64,000 nt of DNA, taken from Vibrio sp. Of7-15. GTDB lineage: Bacteria; Pseudomonadota; Gammaproteobacteria; Enterobacterales; Vibrionaceae. Both the position numbers and the translations under genes were made by a program. The stretch spans positions 1 through 64,000 of the forward strand of contig NZ_JAKRGH010000008.1 of assembly GCF_022347565.1 (NCBI RefSeq), read 5' to 3'. Shown piece by piece: positions 23,894-33,464 of this stretch. The notes under the pieces are model-generated. The model had not been told where the DNA came from. It saw only the letters and a list, made by a program, of their open reading frames with translations, and did not search any database. Every line of letters begins with the position of its first letter. The first letter of the stretch is position 1.

Positions 23894-25266
23894 TTTATAC
23901 GCTAATATTCTATTCAGCCGTGATCATAGCGGTTACGCTGTATTCAAAATTTAAATTCAAGTCTAATTTCTTTCATGCTGGTCATGATATCGGGCCAGTG
24001 GTTCTTTTGTTAACTCTATTTGCCACTAACATGACCGCGATATCGATCATTGGTGCTCCCGATAAGAGTTTTTCAGGTGGCTTTAATGTATTCATTACTT
24101 TAGGTTGTGCGACGGCGCTTATTGTTCCTTTTTTATTTAAAATATTGGGAACACAAGTCTGTGAGCAATCAAAATCGACGGGGTTTGTTACTCAACCTGA
24201 GTTGGTGTACTTGAAAACAGGTTCTTCACTGTGCCGTTATATTTTTATGATTTTGTGTTTGTGTTTTCTTGTTCCTTACATCATCGTCGGGTTAAAAGGT
24301 GGAGGAGAAATCGCTTCGGTATTCTTTGAAGAATATGGTATGACTGTTGATGCGAAAGTAACAACAGGACTGGTGGCATTACTTATTTATGTTTATGTGA
24401 TTATTGGTGGAATAAGAGGTACGTCGTTAATTAACTCTGTTCAAGCATTTATCTTTATTTTTGGATCTATTTATATTTTTTCTTTTTTGATTCAAAAAAA
24501 TGGAGGCATTACCGATACAATCAGCAAGCTTGTTTTGATAAAGCCGGACGTGTTTAATATAGAAAGCCGACCTGGAATAATGGAGATTGTTTCTTTTTAT
24601 ATTATCACTTTCTCTGTGGGTGCTTTTCCTCATATTTTTAATCATTGGTGTACCGCAAAGTCAGCCAAGACGTTTAATTCAACTCTCATCTTGTACCCAG
24701 TGTGCGTGGTTTTGCTTTGGATCTCTTGTGTGAGTATCGGGATTGTGGCGAATTTAGAATTATCGGAACAACCAGATAGCCCGATCATTATTGCTTTAAT
24801 TTCTGTACTGGATCAAGAGTGGGTGAGTGGCATTATTGCTATTAGTATTTTAGCCGCGATTATGTCGTCGCTGGATTCGCAGTTAATCAGTGTTGGTGCT
24901 TTAGTCAGTAAAAATATGACGAGGTATTCTCTTTCTCATGAGTGGATCTTATTAATCTTTCTTGTGGCGTGTTATTTGATCTCCATTTTTTCTGATCAAT
25001 CTATCTTTCAGTTAGGTATTTGGTCATTGATTGGTTTTTCTTCATTAACCCCCATATTGTACGTGTGTTTGACACAAGAGAAAGTGGAATCAAAGCTGAT
25101 GACCATTGCATTATTATCACTGTTGTTTGCTTGGGTCACGCTCCTATTGTTGGATCAGGGGGTGGCGTCTGCCATCGTATTATTCGCGTTGTCTTTGACA
25201 TTCAGTGGTTGGCTTAAATACAAACACAATCGAGTACTAAAACAGGGTATGGAGGTGTGCGCATGA
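23890..25266 (+). CDS. Solute:sodium symporter (SSS) family transporter
   Basis: The 458-residue protein is almost entirely hydrophobic helices, about 12-13. SSS features are LFATNMTAISIIGAPDKSFSGG near the first helices, YVYVIIGGIRGTSLINSVQA (the conserved GGxRGT/S motif) and IAAIMSSLDSQLISVGALVSKN, close to the sodium-binding A-x-MSSxDS pattern. It imports an unknown solute with sodium. ATGA overlap with the small membrane protein gene and with the DAHP synthase gene places it inside the operon, which is unusual for a metallophore locus and suggests uptake of a precursor or of a product. Confidence 0.8.
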   Translation: MIYTLIFYSAVIIAVTLYSKFKFKSNFFHAGHDIGPVVLLLTLFATNMTAISIIGAPDKSFSGGFNVFITLGCATALIVPFLFKILGTQVCEQSKSTGFVTQPELVYLKTGSSLCRYIFMILCLCFLVPYIIVGLKGGGEIASVFFEEYGMTVDAKVTTGLVALLIYVYVIIGGIRGTSLINSVQAFIFIFGSIYIFSFLIQKNGGITDTISKLVLIKPDVFNIESRPGIMEIVSFYIITFSVGAFPHIFNHWCTAKSAKTFNSTLILYPVCVVLLWISCVSIGIVANLELSEQPDSPIIIALISVLDQEWVSGIIAISILAAIMSSLDSQLISVGALVSKNMTRYSLSHEWILLIFLVACYLISIFSDQSIFQLGIWSLIGFSSLTPILYVCLTQEKVESKLMTIALLSLLFAWVTLLLLDQGVASAIVLFALSLTFSGWLKYKHNRVLKQGMEVCA

Positions 25267-26339
25267 ATCACTATGACTGCCAATGTTTAGAGCACTTGCC
25301 GATCCCTAAAACCCTTTTTTCCGAAATACCCGTGTGTCCTGATGTGTCTGAGCATATTGAGAACAGCAGAAAAACGATTAAAGACATCATTACGGGTAAA
25401 GACAAACGATTATTGGTGATCATAGGGCCATGCTCTGTGCATGATGAAATCGCTTGTTTAGAGTATGCGGAGTTATTGCGCGGCATTAGTGAGCGTTATA
25501 GTGACTCTTTGTTCATTGTGATGAGAACCTATCTTGAAAAACCAAGAACCACATTAGGGTGGAAAGGGTTTATTTCTGATCCTGATCTAGATGGTTCTAA
25601 TCATTACCTTGATGGTTTACATCGCTCACGTTCACTACTTTATAAAATTAACAAGATGGGATTACCCGTTGCCACCGAAATTCTTAATCCTTATTTGCTC
25701 CCTTATTACTCTGATCTGATCAGCTGGGCTGCGATAGGGGCGAGAACCACGGAGTCTCAGCCACATCGAGAAATGGCCTCGGCCCTACCTTATGCGGTAG
25801 GTTTTAAAAATGGCACCGATGGCAATACTCAGATAGCGATGGACGCGATTGGATCTGCCAACCATAGTCATACCACTTGTGGCCTGAATTCTTTTGGTCA
25901 GCTCTCGTTGTTGCGCTCTAAGGGCAATGCTTATGGGCATATGATCCTTCGTGGTGGTAAAGAGCCAAATTATCACAAATCTGACGTGAATGATGCTTAT
26001 GCGAAGTTAAGCCAGCAGCGTATCAATACCCATATTATGGTGGATCTGAGCCACGGTAACAGCCAGAAAAACCACAAGCAACAGTTGGTGGTTGCTGAGT
26101 CGGTATGTCAGCAAATTGAGGCGGGGAGCATGGCTATATCCAGTGTCATGGCAGAAAGCTTTATTCAAGGCGGCAATCAAGATCTTCAGAAACCATTAGA
26201 TTACGGCTTGTCGGTGACGGATGCTTGTTTGAGCTGGCAAGACACGCTTACTTTGCTTCAAAGGTTGAATAAAGCCATGTGTGTCAGACATCAACGGCCT
26301 CACCAGTGGCCGATTTCGACTGAACGTTTGGCTTCGTAG
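25263..26339 (+). CDS. 3-deoxy-D-arabino-heptulosonate-7-phosphate synthase (AroF/G/H type)
   Basis: The protein has 358 residues from ATG 25263 (GGAGGTG upstream and ATGA overlap with the symporter gene). Family motifs are LLVIIGPCSVHDE, MRTYLEKPRTTLGWKGFISDPDLDG (shown in part), GLPVATEILNP, GARTTESQPHREMASAL, VGFKNGTDGN and IMVDLSHGNSQKNH. It joins phosphoenolpyruvate and erythrose-4-phosphate, the first step of the shikimate pathway. An extra copy inside a biosynthetic operon normally raises chorismate supply. A strong terminator follows at 26370-26396. Confidence 0.93.
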   Translation: MNHYDCQCLEHLPIPKTLFSEIPVCPDVSEHIENSRKTIKDIITGKDKRLLVIIGPCSVHDEIACLEYAELLRGISERYSDSLFIVMRTYLEKPRTTLGWKGFISDPDLDGSNHYLDGLHRSRSLLYKINKMGLPVATEILNPYLLPYYSDLISWAAIGARTTESQPHREMASALPYAVGFKNGTDGNTQIAMDAIGSANHSHTTCGLNSFGQLSLLRSKGNAYGHMILRGGKEPNYHKSDVNDAYAKLSQQRINTHIMVDLSHGNSQKNHKQQLVVAESVCQQIEAGSMAISSVMAESFIQGGNQDLQKPLDYGLSVTDACLSWQDTLTLLQRLNKAMCVRHQRPHQWPISTERLAS

Positions 26340-26369
26340 AGAGCGCTTATTGTTCATAATGAAACAAAG

Positions 26370-26396
26370 GAGCGCCTGATCACGGCGCTCTTTTTT
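26370..26396 (+). terminator. Rho-independent terminator
   Basis: GAGCGCC (26370-26376) and GGCGCTC (26384-26390) enclose TGATCAC and are followed by six T. It ends the 21-26 kb operon. Confidence 0.9.
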
Positions 26397-26603
26397 GATC
26401 GTAAATTGGTTATATGCGTGTTGTTTGCCTTTAAAGGGCAAGTTGTTCGTTTGTATTAGAAGTCCTTTTCGTATTAACCCCCCTTCGACATAGCCTGTTA
26501 TGACAGACTCATATTTCGAGTGGCAACACGTCAGCTCTTATATAAATAGTAAGAATACTTTGAGTGCTAAAATTGCTCCCCATGGTGCTGTTCCTTATAT
26601 TCT

Positions 26604-26622
26604 AATGAGAATAATATTCATT
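26604..26622 (+). promoter_or_regulatory. Fur-box-like operator before the TonB receptor gene
   Basis: AATGAGAATAATATTCATT keeps the alternating pattern of the 19-bp Fur box (GATAATGATAATCATTATC) with a symmetrical outer part. It lies about 50 bp before the start codon, inside a typical AT-rich promoter. The 26397-26670 stretch otherwise holds no gene. Confidence 0.65.
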
Positions 26623-26670
26623 TAGTATTTTGCTGGTTTTTTTACGAACTAAGCAATAGAGATTTATCTA

Positions 26671-28761
26671 ATGAATAACCTCACAGTGGTAGGAGCCGCA
26701 ATTGCTGGACTCCTGGGTACTTTGCCTGCTGTTGCAATCGAAAACGTTGATGAGACGATGATTGTACAGGCAGCCCGAGTAGAGAAAGATATTAAAGATA
26801 TTCCGCAAAGCATGGATTTTCTAACGTCGGAAGACATGGAGACGCAGCGTTATCGAACCGTTGCGGATGCCATAAAATCGATTCCGAACATGACGCTATC
26901 GGATATTGCTGGAGATTACAACTATGTTCAAGTGCGCGGGTTACCACGTAACTTAGAGCAAGCCAACGTTCCTATTTATGTTGATGGAGTACCGCAAACG
27001 AGCCTGTATGGTCTGAACTTATCCTTGGTCGATGTGGAGTCCATAGAGTTCTTACGAGGGCCACAGGGAAACATATATGGCAGTAATGCCCGAGACGGTA
27101 TTATCGTTATTACGACGAAAAAACCGGACAACGAACCCACTGCTCGTGTGAAGCTTGGTGTTGCTAATTACAATGAAAAGAGTGCTCAGCTCTTAGCGTC
27201 TACCGCCCTTATCGAAGATGAACTTAGTGCGAAAATCGCCGTGAGCCAGCTAGAACGCGATGGCTTTGTGGATAACACTCATCTAGGTAAATCGGTTGAT
27301 GATAAAAAACAAAACAATGTCGCGATAAGTTTGTATTGGACCCCAAGCACAGATTGGTCCGCTACTTTGTATATGGATTATGGTGAAACCGATGGTGGCG
27401 CTTACCCATACGTACCTGAGACGTCAAAACCCAACCGAGGGGATGATCTTAAGACGGCGTTTGATGTAGAGGGATTATTTGACCAAACCTCCAAAGGGAT
27501 GGCCTTAAACGTAGACTGGAATTTGACGCCTGAGTGGATGTTAAGTTCTGTTTCTGGCTATCGAAAGATTGATACTTTTGGCCGTTTTGACGCTGATCTG
27601 GCCGTTACAGCGGATGCCGCTTCAACTTTGGTCGACACTTGGATAAGAGAAAAAGATTATTTTCAAGAGTTCAGACTTGCCTCGACACCTAATGAACTGC
27701 CTATTGATTGGGTTGTCGGCGCAGCCTATTACAAAGTCACGGAAGACAACAATAACCAAGCGGCAATGAAAGTGTCTAATATGGCCTTGACGAAAACGGC
27801 AGGTGAATTTGAGCGAGACACTTATACCGCGTACGTTGATGCGATTTGGCGTTTTGCACCGACATGGTCATTAAACCTAGGTGGTCGCTATACAAAAGAG
27901 AATTATGAAATAGATTCTTCCTTCTACAATATGTTTTTAAGCCCAGCTCAAACTCAAGGTGACTATAAAACGGACTATTCTGAGTTCATGCCTAAAGTCG
28001 CCTTGTCAAAAGACTTCGGACGAGATCACACGGTTTATACCAGTTATGGGGAAGGGCTTTTGAGTGGTGGTGGCAGTTGGATGGCTGAGGAAACCACGGC
28101 TGCTGGAGCGCGCTTAGGCTACGGAAAAACGTATGATCCTGAAACCAGTAAAGTGGTAGAAATCGGTTACAAAAGTTATTGGCTTGATCGCACCATCATG
28201 ACCAATATCAATTTGTTTGATGCTCGTGTAGAAAACTTCCAATACGCATACCCTGATGCTGGTGGTAATACACGCATTGCCAGCATCCAGGAAGTTCGAT
28301 CTCGAGGCATTGAGGGTTCTATTTCAGCCTTACTTACGGATGTTTGGCAAGCGGCACTAAGGTTTGGTTTCAATAACGCGAAGATTGCTCAAGTGGATGG
28401 TTATACCGGTGCCAGCATGGCAGAAGGTAATCGAGTGCCGTATGCGCCTGAGCATAACGTCCATGTTGAAACAACCTACTTTGCTGACATTAACGATGAT
28501 TGGAGCTTTACTCCCTCTATGAGCGTGGGCTATTTCGGCGATGTGGCTCAAGACGGACGAGGTGAAAAATTCCAAGACCCGTATTTTGTCGTCAATGCCA
28601 ACTTTGATTTTTCATACCGTGACGATTATTCGATCCGTTTATGGGGAGCGAATTTAACCGATGAACGCTATCAAACCTACTCTGTCAATTGGGGCGGTAC
28701 TAATAACAGCACCTATGGAGAGCCGCTCAGGTTTGGGTTGGATTTAGAAGCCAGATTCTAA
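26671..28761 (+). CDS. TonB-dependent siderophore receptor, FyuA-like
   Basis: The protein has 696 residues with a short signal peptide (MNNLTVVGAAIAGLLGTLPAVA). A TonB-box-like ETMIVQA follows, then the plug domain with IPQSMDFLTSEDM, YVQVRGLPRNLEQANVPIYVDGVPQ (in part), VESIEFLRGPQGNIYGSNARDGII. The remainder is a beta-barrel with aromatic girdles, ending in Phe (DLEARF), as outer-membrane proteins do. Architecture and motifs resemble FyuA-type receptors for phenolate-thiazoline siderophores. A Fur-like box precedes it, and two ABC half-transporter genes follow. It would import the ferric form of the product. Confidence 0.9.
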   Translation: MNNLTVVGAAIAGLLGTLPAVAIENVDETMIVQAARVEKDIKDIPQSMDFLTSEDMETQRYRTVADAIKSIPNMTLSDIAGDYNYVQVRGLPRNLEQANVPIYVDGVPQTSLYGLNLSLVDVESIEFLRGPQGNIYGSNARDGIIVITTKKPDNEPTARVKLGVANYNEKSAQLLASTALIEDELSAKIAVSQLERDGFVDNTHLGKSVDDKKQNNVAISLYWTPSTDWSATLYMDYGETDGGAYPYVPETSKPNRGDDLKTAFDVEGLFDQTSKGMALNVDWNLTPEWMLSSVSGYRKIDTFGRFDADLAVTADAASTLVDTWIREKDYFQEFRLASTPNELPIDWVVGAAYYKVTEDNNNQAAMKVSNMALTKTAGEFERDTYTAYVDAIWRFAPTWSLNLGGRYTKENYEIDSSFYNMFLSPAQTQGDYKTDYSEFMPKVALSKDFGRDHTVYTSYGEGLLSGGGSWMAEETTAAGARLGYGKTYDPETSKVVEIGYKSYWLDRTIMTNINLFDARVENFQYAYPDAGGNTRIASIQEVRSRGIEGSISALLTDVWQAALRFGFNNAKIAQVDGYTGASMAEGNRVPYAPEHNVHVETTYFADINDDWSFTPSMSVGYFGDVAQDGRGEKFQDPYFVVNANFDFSYRDDYSIRLWGANLTDERYQTYSVNWGGTNNSTYGEPLRFGLDLEARF

Positions 28762-28803
28762 CCAAGCAATTTAATGAGTGTACATACGCTTATTTGATTT
28801 TCA

Positions 28804-28827
28804 GGCAGCATATCATGTGCTGCCTTT
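28804..28827 (+). terminator. Hairpin after the receptor gene
   Basis: GGCAGCA (28804-28810) and TGCTGCC (28818-28824) form a stem with loop tatcatg followed by only TTT. It is 22 bp before the ABC gene, so it may be a partial terminator that lowers downstream expression. Confidence 0.55.
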
Positions 28828-28849
28828 CTCGTGTTAAAAAGGATTTATT

Positions 28850-30625
28850 ATGCAAAAAGGTAATTCTCATCCTCTGAAATGGTTGTTTCATCAATGTAAA
28901 ACACAACAATGGATGCTTTGGTTCGCCATTTTATTTTCGCTTACCGCAGCCGTCCTTGCTCTCGGGCCTTATTATGTTGTTTATTTAATTGTCGATAAAC
29001 TGATCGCGGGAGAAGGGTGGGATCAACTTTGGTCGTTGTCGATTATTGTGCTTTTTATCATGGTGGCACGTTATTTATCTCTATTGATATCCGTTTATTT
29101 GGCCCACCACTGTGCTTTCCATATTCAGTACAATATTAGGCACTCGGTTGTAAATCGTCTTTCAAAAACTAGGCTTGGTTTTTTTAGTCGAAAAAACAGT
29201 GGCGAGCTGAAAAAGAACCTGACGGAAGACATTGACCGTATCGAGGTTTTTATAGCACATCAACTTCCTGATTTGGTGTCTTCTTTTATTATTCCATTGG
29301 CGACGTTCATTTTATTAATGGTGATTGACGTCAGAATGGCGCTAATAGCGTTAGTCCCCATTCCGCTCGCGATCTTATGTCAGGCAGTACTGTTTAAAGA
29401 TTATCAATCGAAGGCTGAGCAATATCATGAGTCCGTCGAAAAACTAAACAGTTCTGTGACAGAGTTTATTAGAGCCATGCCGGTTGTGCGTCTGTTTGGT
29501 ATTGGTGAGCGGTCGTACAATCAGTTAGATAATGACATACAGCACCATAAGAACTACATCGAATCATGGACCAAAAGCGCGGGTTGGCCTTTTGCCTTAT
29601 TTAAAATTGTTCTGAGCTCTGGGCTTGTTTTTCTTGTACCTTCGGGCTTGTATTTTTGGTTTCAGGGCTCGTTAAGTGTTTCCAGCTTTTTACTGTGTAT
29701 TTTGCTCGGTGTGGGTATGTTAGAGCCGCTGTTTAACCTGACGTTATTGAGCACTTATCTTGGGCAAGTGTTTGAAGGTGTGGCGCGTTTAATAAAAATC
29801 GTCAATTTGCCTAGGATGGAAGACACAGCGAGTCAATCCGAAATGCGTCACCATGACATAGAATTTAACAGTGTCGACTTTTGCTATGAAGGGAAGCAAC
29901 AAAAAGCAATCAATAATGTAAGCTTTACGGTACCTTCAGGAAGTCTAACTGCCATTGTGGGTCATTCCGGGGCGGGGAAAACCACCTTAGCTTCTCTTCT
30001 CGCGGGCTTCTGGCCTGTGGCTGGTGGCGAAATTTTGATTGGTGGGCAGTCACTATCAAAGATGTCTGAAGCGCAGCGCATGGATGCTATCGCGATGGTT
30101 GACCAAGATTCCTTTGTATTTACTCAGTCTGTATCGAGTAACCTTTCGATGGGTAAAGACTATTCAATGGAGGCCATTGTTGCGGCGGCAAAAGCAGCCA
30201 ACGCCCACGATTTTATCTCTCAGCTTCCCAATGGGTATGACACGGTGATTGGCAAAGATACACGACTTAGTGGTGGTCAAAAACAAAGATTATCGATCGC
30301 TCGTGCGATATTGAAAGATGCACCCATCATCATTTTAGATGAGCCGACTTCACATTCCGATGCCACCAACCAAAAACTTATTCAAAGTGCATTGAGTAAA
30401 TTGATGACAGGAAAAACAGTGATCATCATTGCTCATCGTTTAGCCACGATTCAGAGAGCGGATCAGATACTTGTTATGGACGATGGGAAGCTTATCGAAC
30501 AAGGAAAACACGACCAGTTGGTCGCACTTAATGGTTTGTATGGCTCAATGTGGCGTAAGAGCCAAAAGACTCAAAACTGGTCCGTAACGAATAAAGCAAA
30601 GCATGAGGAGATGGGTTGTGCTTAA
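28850..30625 (+). CDS. ABC transporter, fused membrane/ATPase half, YbtP-like
   Basis: The protein has 591 residues with an N-terminal six-helix membrane domain (about 1-320) and a C-terminal ATPase. Walker A is GHSGAGKTT, the signature LSGGQKQRLSIARAI, Walker B IIILDEPTS, and the H-loop IIIAHRL. The D-loop is unusual, SHSDA in place of SALDA. In yersiniabactin-type loci the YbtP/YbtQ pair, with exporter-like fold, takes up the ferric siderophore across the inner membrane. The gene is coupled to the next ABC gene by overlap. Confidence 0.88.
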   Translation: MQKGNSHPLKWLFHQCKTQQWMLWFAILFSLTAAVLALGPYYVVYLIVDKLIAGEGWDQLWSLSIIVLFIMVARYLSLLISVYLAHHCAFHIQYNIRHSVVNRLSKTRLGFFSRKNSGELKKNLTEDIDRIEVFIAHQLPDLVSSFIIPLATFILLMVIDVRMALIALVPIPLAILCQAVLFKDYQSKAEQYHESVEKLNSSVTEFIRAMPVVRLFGIGERSYNQLDNDIQHHKNYIESWTKSAGWPFALFKIVLSSGLVFLVPSGLYFWFQGSLSVSSFLLCILLGVGMLEPLFNLTLLSTYLGQVFEGVARLIKIVNLPRMEDTASQSEMRHHDIEFNSVDFCYEGKQQKAINNVSFTVPSGSLTAIVGHSGAGKTTLASLLAGFWPVAGGEILIGGQSLSKMSEAQRMDAIAMVDQDSFVFTQSVSSNLSMGKDYSMEAIVAAAKAANAHDFISQLPNGYDTVIGKDTRLSGGQKQRLSIARAILKDAPIIILDEPTSHSDATNQKLIQSALSKLMTGKTVIIIAHRLATIQRADQILVMDDGKLIEQGKHDQLVALNGLYGSMWRKSQKTQNWSVTNKAKHEEMGCA

Positions 30626-32339
30626 TCAAATAATGCGTTTATCGGGTTGCTCGAGGGCAACGATTGGGAAAAATATCGCCGTCGCGATAGCCGATGCAGT
30701 CACTATGATTGTGCCAAACTTTTGCGTGTTCTTTATCCTCGCTGAAATGTTGGAGTCTACATCCTCTCTCAATCATCTCCTTTTTTACTGTGTTTTAATT
30801 GTGGTGTGCTTGGTGGCCCGATTAATTGCGGTGAAATTAACCTTCATTACGCACAGTGAATTTAGCAGTCGCTCGGGTTACGAAATGCGTAAAAATATGA
30901 TGGAAAAACTCACCCGCATCCCTCTAGGTTCATTACTCTCAATGGACTTAGGCACACTTAATAATACGTTATTAAAAGACGTTGAATTTACCGAACATAC
31001 CTTGTCACACGTTATTAGCTATGTGCTCGGTATTGTGTGTGTTCTTAGCTTGTTAATGGTGGGTCTATTCATCTTTGACTGGCGTTTAGCATTGAGCATG
31101 CTGGTTGGTTTTCCTATCGCCATCGTCATGTTTGTGCTTTTGTCTCGTTTAAGCCAAGAGGGTAAAGGCAAGCTGTTTCAAACCGCAGATAAATTGGGCA
31201 GTGCAATCTTTGAATACATTATGGGCATACGAGTACTTCGAGCGCATGGGCAAGCCGATGGAGAGTATCTCAAACTTGACGAAAAAATGAAAAACGCACG
31301 AGACGCCCACCTAAAATATGAAATGAAAGCCAGTTTGGCACCAGCTGCCTTCATTATTTTTTCCGAGGCAGGTTTTGCCAGCTTGATCATGTTTGGGCTT
31401 TATTCCATAGGGACAGAAACGCTCTCTGTTACTGTTTTTTTACTGTTTTTACTCGTTTCAATGCAATTTTATCGCCCACTTACTCAGCTTGCTATTTTAC
31501 TGACTCAGTTTCAGTACTTTAAAGTTTCTATGTCTCGCATAGAAGGGGTATTGGAACAAAAAGAACTGATCGAAGAGACGGAGGTAGCATCAGACCGTTT
31601 AGGGCATGAGGTGAAATTCAAGAATGTGCATTTCAGTTATGAAGGCACGCCGCTTTTCAAGCAGATGAACGTTACTTTTCCTGAACAGTCTGTAACGGCG
31701 ATCGTCGGACCGTCAGGATCTGGAAAATCAACAATGATGAGTTTGATTGCTCGTTTTTGGGACACGGACGAAGGCGTTATCACGATTGGTGGAAAGAACG
31801 TAAAAAGTATGAGTCAAACCGAGATCTCCGAACAGATAAGTATGGTTTTTCAAGAGGTTTACCTTTTCGACGATACCATCTATAACAACTTGGTCATGGG
31901 GCAGGAAGTTTCATCAACACAATTGGAGCAGGTTTGTCGCCAGGCTCAATGCTGGGACTTTATTCAGCGTCTCCCTGATGGGTTACAAACGGTTGTCGGG
32001 GAAGGGGGAATGAGATTATCGGGGGGCGAAAAACAACGAATTTCTATTGCAAGAGCATTGTTAAAAGACGCGCCTATTGTGTTGCTTGATGAGGCGACGG
32101 CGGCGTTAGATGTGGGGAATGAGGCATTGATACAACGCGCTATTTCTTCTTTGGTAAAAGATAAAACAGTCATACTGGTTGCGCATAATTTATTGAATGT
32201 GATCTATGCGGATCAAATTGTCGTCTTGGAGAATGGTGAAATAGAAGCGATTGGAGCCCATGAACAGTTGATAAAATCATCAAACGGGTATCAAACCTTG
32301 TGGAATGACCAGTTGGATTCGCAAGGGTGGGAAGTTTAA
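30618..32339 (+). CDS. ABC transporter, fused membrane/ATPase half, YbtQ-like
   Basis: The protein has 573 residues from GTG 30618, chosen because GAGGAG (30605-30610) is at the right distance; the ATG at 30603 has none. It has an N-terminal six-helix domain and an ATPase with Walker A GPSGSGKST, signature LSGGEKQRISIARALL, Walker B IVLLDEATAALD and VAHNL as H-loop. Overlap with the previous gene by eight bases suggests a heterodimer made in equal amounts. Its closest functional analogue is YbtQ. Confidence 0.88.
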   Translation: MLNQIMRLSGCSRATIGKNIAVAIADAVTMIVPNFCVFFILAEMLESTSSLNHLLFYCVLIVVCLVARLIAVKLTFITHSEFSSRSGYEMRKNMMEKLTRIPLGSLLSMDLGTLNNTLLKDVEFTEHTLSHVISYVLGIVCVLSLLMVGLFIFDWRLALSMLVGFPIAIVMFVLLSRLSQEGKGKLFQTADKLGSAIFEYIMGIRVLRAHGQADGEYLKLDEKMKNARDAHLKYEMKASLAPAAFIIFSEAGFASLIMFGLYSIGTETLSVTVFLLFLLVSMQFYRPLTQLAILLTQFQYFKVSMSRIEGVLEQKELIEETEVASDRLGHEVKFKNVHFSYEGTPLFKQMNVTFPEQSVTAIVGPSGSGKSTMMSLIARFWDTDEGVITIGGKNVKSMSQTEISEQISMVFQEVYLFDDTIYNNLVMGQEVSSTQLEQVCRQAQCWDFIQRLPDGLQTVVGEGGMRLSGGEKQRISIARALLKDAPIVLLDEATAALDVGNEALIQRAISSLVKDKTVILVAHNLLNVIYADQIVVLENGEIEAIGAHEQLIKSSNGYQTLWNDQLDSQGWEV

Positions 32340-32397
32340 TGTTTTGTTTTCATTGGATTATTCTGATTTTTTGCGATCTGTATAAATTTAGACTCAA

Positions 32398-32417
32398 TTG
32401 ATAATGCTTATCATTTA
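32398..32417 (+). promoter_or_regulatory. Fur-box-like operator before the AraC-type gene
   Basis: TTGATAATGCTTATCATTTA contains the near-perfect GATAATgcTTATCATT core of the Fur box. It lies 53 bp before the regulator's start codon. Iron-replete Fur would repress the regulator. Confidence 0.75.
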
Positions 32418-32469
32418 TAGTATTTTCCTATGATTACTCAATAGAGAATAAACGCTAAGAGATATAATC

Positions 32470-33432
32470 ATGGCCTATGTAAAAAGTAACGTTCAATCTG
32501 CCTTTAAAATGTGTGAAGGATTTGAAGGGGGGGGCGAAAATCGACTTGCTGATTATGCAACCACAAAAGTCGAACTTGATGAAAACATGTGTTTAGGCCA
32601 TGGCTACATCGTTGAACTGGCCCCCGGGCTAAATATTACCTATAGCGATGTTACTTTTCATCACCCCACCAGCTTTAAAGAGGCAGCACAGGACTATTTT
32701 GGTGCTTGCCTCGCAATAGAAGGTGAGGTTGAGGTATTGGTTTCTGGAAAGTCGGAATCGATAATCATTGATAAAGACAAGGCACTGTTTTTTGTTTGTC
32801 ATCAAGGGGAGCTGGAGTTTCGTTATGGCACTTCTCGAACAAAATTTATAAACTTTTGCGTCCCTAAGTCAATGATGCAGCTATTGTTTGAGGATGGTTC
32901 GGATGAACTTTCTGAAATTAATCGATTCGAGTCTGTTCAGGTGACTTCGGATATTGTGAAAAACGTGGAAGAAATTTTACGTTCTAAATTAGGGAAAGCG
33001 GCCAATACGCTTTATCTGCAAGGAAAAGTATTAGAGCTGCTTGCCCTTATTTATCACAATATGCACCGAGAAGTTAACGTATGTTGTGGAATGACACCAC
33101 GAGACATGGACTGTATTCAATTAGCCGCTCGAATCATGGAAGAGCGTATGGATTCGCCTCCTTCATTAATTGAGTTGTCTCGCCAAATCGGTATTAACGA
33201 TAACAAGCTCAAGAAAAACTTTAAGATGGTGTTCGGTGAGACTGTCTATGGATTTTTGTCTAATAAGCGAATGGCTAAGGCAGGAGAGCTTTTAGCAGTA
33301 GGGGATCTTTCTGTACAAGAAGTGGCGAATATTGTGGGGTTTAAACATGTAGGGCACTTTTCGAAAAAGTTCAAAGAACAGTACATGTGTAGCCCAAAAC
33401 ATTACCGACGAAAATCGGTTCACGTAGGATAA
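32470..33432 (+). CDS. AraC-family regulator, YbtA/PchR-like
   Basis: The protein has 320 residues. The C-terminal 100 residues form the double helix-turn-helix DNA-binding domain (PSLIELSRQIGINDNKLKKNFK and LSVQEVANIVGFKHVGHFSKKFK, each partly quoted, ending SPKHYRR). The N-terminal part is a sensing domain as in YbtA and PchR, which bind the ferric siderophore and activate receptor and biosynthesis genes. A Fur-like box precedes it. It is flanked by transporter genes and a bidirectional terminator, and is the likely local activator of the locus. Confidence 0.88.
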   Translation: MAYVKSNVQSAFKMCEGFEGGGENRLADYATTKVELDENMCLGHGYIVELAPGLNITYSDVTFHHPTSFKEAAQDYFGACLAIEGEVEVLVSGKSESIIIDKDKALFFVCHQGELEFRYGTSRTKFINFCVPKSMMQLLFEDGSDELSEINRFESVQVTSDIVKNVEEILRSKLGKAANTLYLQGKVLELLALIYHNMHREVNVCCGMTPRDMDCIQLAARIMEERMDSPPSLIELSRQIGINDNKLKKNFKMVFGETVYGFLSNKRMAKAGELLAVGDLSVQEVANIVGFKHVGHFSKKFKEQYMCSPKHYRRKSVHVG

Positions 33433-33437
33433 AAGAA

Positions 33438-33464
33438 GGCTCAAGCATTGCTTGAGCCTTTTTT
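33438..33464. terminator. Bidirectional terminator
   Basis: GGCTCAAGC and GCTTGAGCC (33438-33446 and 33450-33458) form a perfect 9-bp stem with loop att, followed by six T on the plus strand and preceded by A-rich bases. It serves the AraC gene and the converging MATE gene. Confidence 0.9.
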
